Shown here: piece by piece, positions 60,620-64,000 of the stretch
Layout of the letters: every line of letters starts with the position of its first letter
Position numbering within the stretch: the stretch's first letter is position 1
Origin: CAKZNE01 sp964485405
Lineage (GTDB): Bacteria > Bacteroidota > Bacteroidia > Flavobacteriales > Schleiferiaceae
DNA: 64,000 nucleotides
Assembly: GCA_964485405.1 (NCBI GenBank)
Contig: CAZAJG010000006.1
Location: 59,075-123,074 of the forward strand
Direction: 5' to 3'
Translations under genes and position numbers: made by a program
Notes under the pieces: model-generated
Databases searched by the model: none
Told to the model about the DNA's origin: nothing
Seen by the model: only the letters and a program-made list of their open reading frames with translations

Positions 60620-63132
60620 TTCAACAGCTGAAAAGAAGCCCAGTAGTAAACCGAGTATTTCTTCTTCATTTTTTCCTGTGTAGTATAAAAAGCAGACTCT
60701 ATGGTTCCTCCCTTTTTAAGCTCTTCGTAAAAGATCAACATAAACTCCTTAGTTACCTCATCCGAAACTTTCCAGAGCGAATAGATAACCGATTCAGCAC
60801 CTGCAATTTTAAACGCATGATGGAGGCCAAACACATTTCCATAATAAGAATAGTCGCCTAAACCACTGTTGCAAGCGGATAAAACTACAAGCTTGGTTTG
60901 CGAAAGGTTGAGAAGATTAATTTCTGGAGCGGTTAATAGGCCATCTCCATAACCGTCTAAAACTCCATCCGCTTTCATACAACTATTGGCTCCTGATAAC
61001 ACAAGGCCAGAGTTTACATAGGAATATGTTCTCAATTTTGCCCCATTTCTTTTCCCATCGTTTATATAGAGGTTATGGCTCGCCACATGAATTAGGCTGG
61101 GTGGATTGAGTTCAATTTGTTTTTTAAAATTCACTTCCGAGCCTTCTAAGCCCTTAAACTGTTTTACTTTGGCCTGAGGTGAAATCAATTGAGCAATTTT
61201 TTCTACTTCTTCTTCTGATGCTCGTAAGTAATCCCAATTCGGTTGTGATCTTGTAGTTCTGGGTTTTAGGGTATCCGGATGAATTACATTGCCTTGATCT
61301 TCTTTGGTTAAACTGTATTCCAGCCCACCATAAAGAAGTGCCTCTTTCCCTTCAAGCTTAAAAACTCTTTTTTCTAATTCACCAATATCGCGAGAATTGA
61401 GCACAATCGCCAGCTTTACTCCATCTCCCAATCGCTGTTTATTCTCTGTCATTAAAGCGGTATGACTAATGTAACTCAATCCTCCGGCAAGCGAAGCGTA
61501 TATTTTAGATGTTTCTGGATATCGATTTAAAATACGCTCCCAAACTAGCTTGTAAAGCTTCGTGTTTTCATAAATACGGTTCACATATTTAAAATCAGAC
61601 TCCATAGCGCTGTGCCTTAATAAGCTCCATAGCGAGTCGTAACTGGCGATGAAAACAAACTCGGGGTATACTCTTTGAGGAGTAACTACAAACGCTCCAT
61701 ATTTAAAAACACCATCATCAAAAGTTCTATATCGTATAAATTCAACAGCTATTTCACCTTCTTTAAGACTCATTTTAACTTTCTCAAAGCTGCTCTCTTT
61801 TTGAAAGTTCTCTTTATCCGAAATTTTAGCATCAATCATCATTTCTTCCCTTAACCTATTCATTTGGCTGCTTAAAGAATCCATACTTCGCTTATTCCCT
61901 TTATTCAAATGCCGCAATTGGCCGTAATACGCATTTCCTACACTCGTCCACCGTTTAAACGCTTCCCTAAAGCTGCTATCCTTGGTCTGATTAAAATGCT
62001 CCTTTAGTAGCAGTAAATTTTGAAAGGAGTAATCTTTGGAAAAAAGAGCCAACTCGAATGCCTGTTTATGTATCTCAGAGTTTTTAGATTCAAAAAATTG
62101 TAAAATGCTTAATGCAATGTTTACTCCCAATACCTTATTCGCGATGTAAAGCAAGCGTTTCTCGGAAGAGAGGTGTACACTTTCCGATATAATTTGATCC
62201 TTCATTAAAGGAAGCAAATCCAAGCAAGCCTCTACTGCTGCGGCAGAGTCATTGATATGAAATGCTGCTTCCGCCTTACGGCCCAAAAAAACTAAAGACT
62301 TACGGAAGGGTTTAGTCATTAATGCTAAATGTCTTTTGGCACTATCCGCTAAACGAATGGTGCTTGGGTAATCTTTACATTGGAAAGTAATATGGGTAAG
62401 TTTAGAGAAGGCAGACACCAGTATATGCTCATCCTCCAGTGTTTGCGTGATGTTTTCCTCTACAAATCTTACAAAAGCCAAAGCGGAATCGCATTTACCC
62501 ATAGCAGCGTGTAAAAAGGCTAGATCGGAAAGAGCCGCCACATAGTTGGGACTAGACTTCTCCCAGAGCGCTGCTGTCTTTTTTATATAATCTATACTCT
62601 CTTGACCCTTACCTAAAATAAATGCACAATTCCCAAGCAAGTGATAGGCTTCGCCTAAATAATCTTGCCAACGCGAATAGTATAACATATTTGACACATC
62701 TTTTTTTGCCAAGAATGGGACAGCAGCTTTAAGTGTGTCTCTAGCTTCTTTAAAGCGGCTAGCATTCATATAAACCCTGGCTTTTAGGAGCCACAAAACA
62801 CCTTTAAATTCTTCTGGCATTTCACTCCCTTGCCTATACTTTACTAGAGCAGAATCTATAAACTGTTTGGCTTTGCCTCCTTCAAAATAATTGTAAAACA
62901 GCCTTGCCTTCTCGGTTTCTAAAAAAGCTTGAGCTTCCACATTCTGATGCTCCTTGGTGTAGTAATAGATGGATGAATCAATAAGTGAAATTGCCTCAGA
63001 AAAATTTCTCTGATCACATAATTTTTGAGCCTGAGCGCTTACGGAATCACAGTTGTAAAGCTGACTAAAACTAGGGGTTATGCAAAATAAAACGAGTCCT
63101 AAACCAAGTAGGGTTTTCTGAGAGTAGAGCAT
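60616..63132 (-). CDS. Exported TPR-CHAT caspase-like protease
   Basis: 838 aa. A signal peptide (LGLGLVLFCITPSFSQ) is followed by tetratricopeptide repeats (about 25-400; AQKLCDQRNFSEAISLIDSS, DYLGEAYHLLGNCAF), a helical middle, and a C-terminal CHAT domain (about 570-838). The dyad is His near 687 in PSLIHVASHNLYIND and Cys754 in VVLSACNSGLGD, with the following SYYGNVFGLHHAFKIAGAES and SLWKVSDEVT typical of CHAT. CHAT peptidases process protein partners, often activated through TPR-bound signals. The signal peptide implies a periplasmic location. The convergent sigma and anti-sigma-like pair is a plausible partner, for example by regulated cleavage of the anti-sigma. Confidence 0.9.
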   Translation of the reverse strand: MLYSQKTLLGLGLVLFCITPSFSQLYNCDSVSAQAQKLCDQRNFSEAISLIDSSIYYYTKEHQNVEAQAFLETEKARLFYNYFEGGKAKQFIDSALVKYRQGSEMPEEFKGVLWLLKARVYMNASRFKEARDTLKAAVPFLAKKDVSNMLYYSRWQDYLGEAYHLLGNCAFILGKGQESIDYIKKTAALWEKSSPNYVAALSDLAFLHAAMGKCDSALAFVRFVEENITQTLEDEHILVSAFSKLTHITFQCKDYPSTIRLADSAKRHLALMTKPFRKSLVFLGRKAEAAFHINDSAAAVEACLDLLPLMKDQIISESVHLSSEKRLLYIANKVLGVNIALSILQFFESKNSEIHKQAFELALFSKDYSFQNLLLLKEHFNQTKDSSFREAFKRWTSVGNAYYGQLRHLNKGNKRSMDSLSSQMNRLREEMMIDAKISDKENFQKESSFEKVKMSLKEGEIAVEFIRYRTFDDGVFKYGAFVVTPQRVYPEFVFIASYDSLWSLLRHSAMESDFKYVNRIYENTKLYKLVWERILNRYPETSKIYASLAGGLSYISHTALMTENKQRLGDGVKLAIVLNSRDIGELEKRVFKLEGKEALLYGGLEYSLTKEDQGNVIHPDTLKPRTTRSQPNWDYLRASEEEVEKIAQLISPQAKVKQFKGLEGSEVNFKKQIELNPPSLIHVASHNLYINDGKRNGAKLRTYSYVNSGLVLSGANSCMKADGVLDGYGDGLLTAPEINLLNLSQTKLVVLSACNSGLGDYSYYGNVFGLHHAFKIAGAESVIYSLWKVSDEVTKEFMLIFYEELKKGGTIESAFYTTQEKMKKKYSVYYWASFQLLN

Positions 63133-63308
63133 GTAATTGGTTGTTAGTGAGTTTTCTAGAATTTTCCAGATCCTTAAATATAGATGAAATAAAATGCCGC
63201 TTAAAAGTAAAAATGTCCATTTTTCTAATAATTCGCCACTAACTATTTAAAGGGCGAAAACCGAAAAGCCCAAATAGAGTAGGTATGAAAAATTTGAAAA
63301 ATTCAACA

Positions 63309-64000
63309 ATGAAAAACTTGAAAATTGCACTTTTACTAAGCTGTTTGCTCTTATTGGAGTATAGTGGAATGGCTCAAAACCTCATTCAGAATGGTGATTT
63401 TGAAATGGGCTCTTCCGTAACCAATTCGGGGCAAATTTCGCATGCCACAGGCTGGTCCGGAACAAACAACTACTACGGTGGGCCGCAACATGGCGGACCT
63501 CAAAACTACACGTCGTCTCCTGACCTATTTGAAATAGGCGGGCCGTGCAACGGTATGTTTTCTAGCTTAAAGTCTTATGACATACCAGGTAATAAATGGT
63601 CATCTAACCTATCCCCTTTTAACAATATGGGATCTCGATATGCAGGAGCAGTAGGCTCCGCAGATCCTAATGTAACTCCTTTAGCATGGACTACAGGCGA
63701 ATTAATGATAGGTACCTTAACACAGTCATTGATTGCGAATAACGTTTATACTGTAGAGTTTAATCATGCTCCAGGAGATGGAAATGTTTATGAGTGTAAT
63801 CCTGCTACTACATCGGTATACCCGTCTTCTAGATCGATCAACACACAGCAAATGTGGATTACCCTACGCTATAGCGCAGATCATACACAGGGCTTGATTG
63901 TAAAAAAGGTTAATCTATTGCCTCAAATCAACCAATGGGGATCATATTCTGCAACCTTTACTTTAACTCCTGCTGAAGCTTCTATTCCATGGGATAGAGT
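63309..64000 (+). CDS. Secreted protein cut by the window end
   Basis: Open from ATG 63309 (MKNLKIALLLSCLLLL, a good signal peptide ending GMAQ) to the window edge, 230 codons visible. An in-frame ATG at 63285 would add eight residues. The mature start NLIQNGDFEMGSSVTNSGQ resembles the N-terminal domain of the type B T9SS protein at 34708-36285 (NLIPNPSFENYTSCP). This suggests a galactose-binding-like domain and a T9SS cargo whose C-terminal domain lies outside the window. No catalytic motif was seen. Confidence 0.8.
   Translation, partial: MKNLKIALLLSCLLLLEYSGMAQNLIQNGDFEMGSSVTNSGQISHATGWSGTNNYYGGPQHGGPQNYTSSPDLFEIGGPCNGMFSSLKSYDIPGNKWSSNLSPFNNMGSRYAGAVGSADPNVTPLAWTTGELMIGTLTQSLIANNVYTVEFNHAPGDGNVYECNPATTSVYPSSRSINTQQMWITLRYSADHTQGLIVKKVNLLPQINQWGSYSATFTLTPAEASIPWDR

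Noticed and set aside
1..64000. tRNA, rRNA, riboswitch or replication origin
   Set aside because: No cloverleaf-type gene, rRNA stretch or known riboswitch core stood out in the intergenic regions by eye. A dedicated scan was not possible.

Overview
The window looks like a chromosomal segment of a Bacteroidota bacterium, most likely a marine-type flavobacterium (order Flavobacteriales). The reasons are an AT-rich composition, several proteins with type IX secretion (T9SS) sorting domains of type A or type B, SprB-like and HYR-like giant surface proteins, DUF6443/RHS proteins, LytTR two-component pairs, few recognisable Shine-Dalgarno sites, and TAnnTTTG-like promoter elements. I saw no rRNA, tRNA, CRISPR array, insertion sequence or phage gene. 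Those classes were judged by eye only.

Layout. 1-9,000 is housekeeping: a partial gene end, an outer-membrane protein, sucA-sucB (2-oxoglutarate dehydrogenase E1 and E2), tatD-ansA with a small secreted protein, a stand-alone TonB C-terminal domain protein and a beta-barrel. 9,200-22,000 is a minus-strand block of an OmpA-family protein and two very large repeat-built surface proteins (1930 and 1897 aa). 22,400-30,400 holds a TPR histidine kinase with its LytTR regulator, a second set (secreted TPR-like protein, ECF sigma factor, anti-sigma-like protein), an LEA-like lipoprotein, a small membrane protein and an ATP-grasp enzyme. 31,000-34,700 is a second LytTR regulator with a propeller-type sensor kinase. 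34,700-37,600 has two T9SS cargo proteins.

38,043-52,511 is the most unusual part: a four-gene minus-strand unit of a small secreted protein, a lipoprotein, a 2051-aa protein with an SpvB-like N-terminus, and a 2477-aa RHS protein. The RHS protein ends in a non-RHS tip with an HELLGH...ENKVR metallopeptidase-like signature. I read this as a Bacteroidota polymorphic-toxin or surface-delivery locus that splits SpvB-like and RHS parts over two genes, as Tc toxin B and C subunits do. No immunity gene is obvious. The flanks (37,598-38,042 and 52,512-53,273) contain decayed coding sequence, which suggests gene turnover.

53,274-56,407 encodes a HAD sugar phosphatase, a GT20 (trehalose-6-phosphate-synthase-like) glycosyltransferase and a TLC-like membrane protein, probably making a sugar or glycolipid compatible solute. 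56,939-64,000 has an outer-membrane barrel, a T9SS trypsin-like protease, a divergent sigma-70-like protein with an overlapping anti-sigma-like partner, a convergent exported TPR-CHAT protease, and the start of another secreted protein cut by the window end.

Most functions are family-level assignments read from motifs. No database search was possible.
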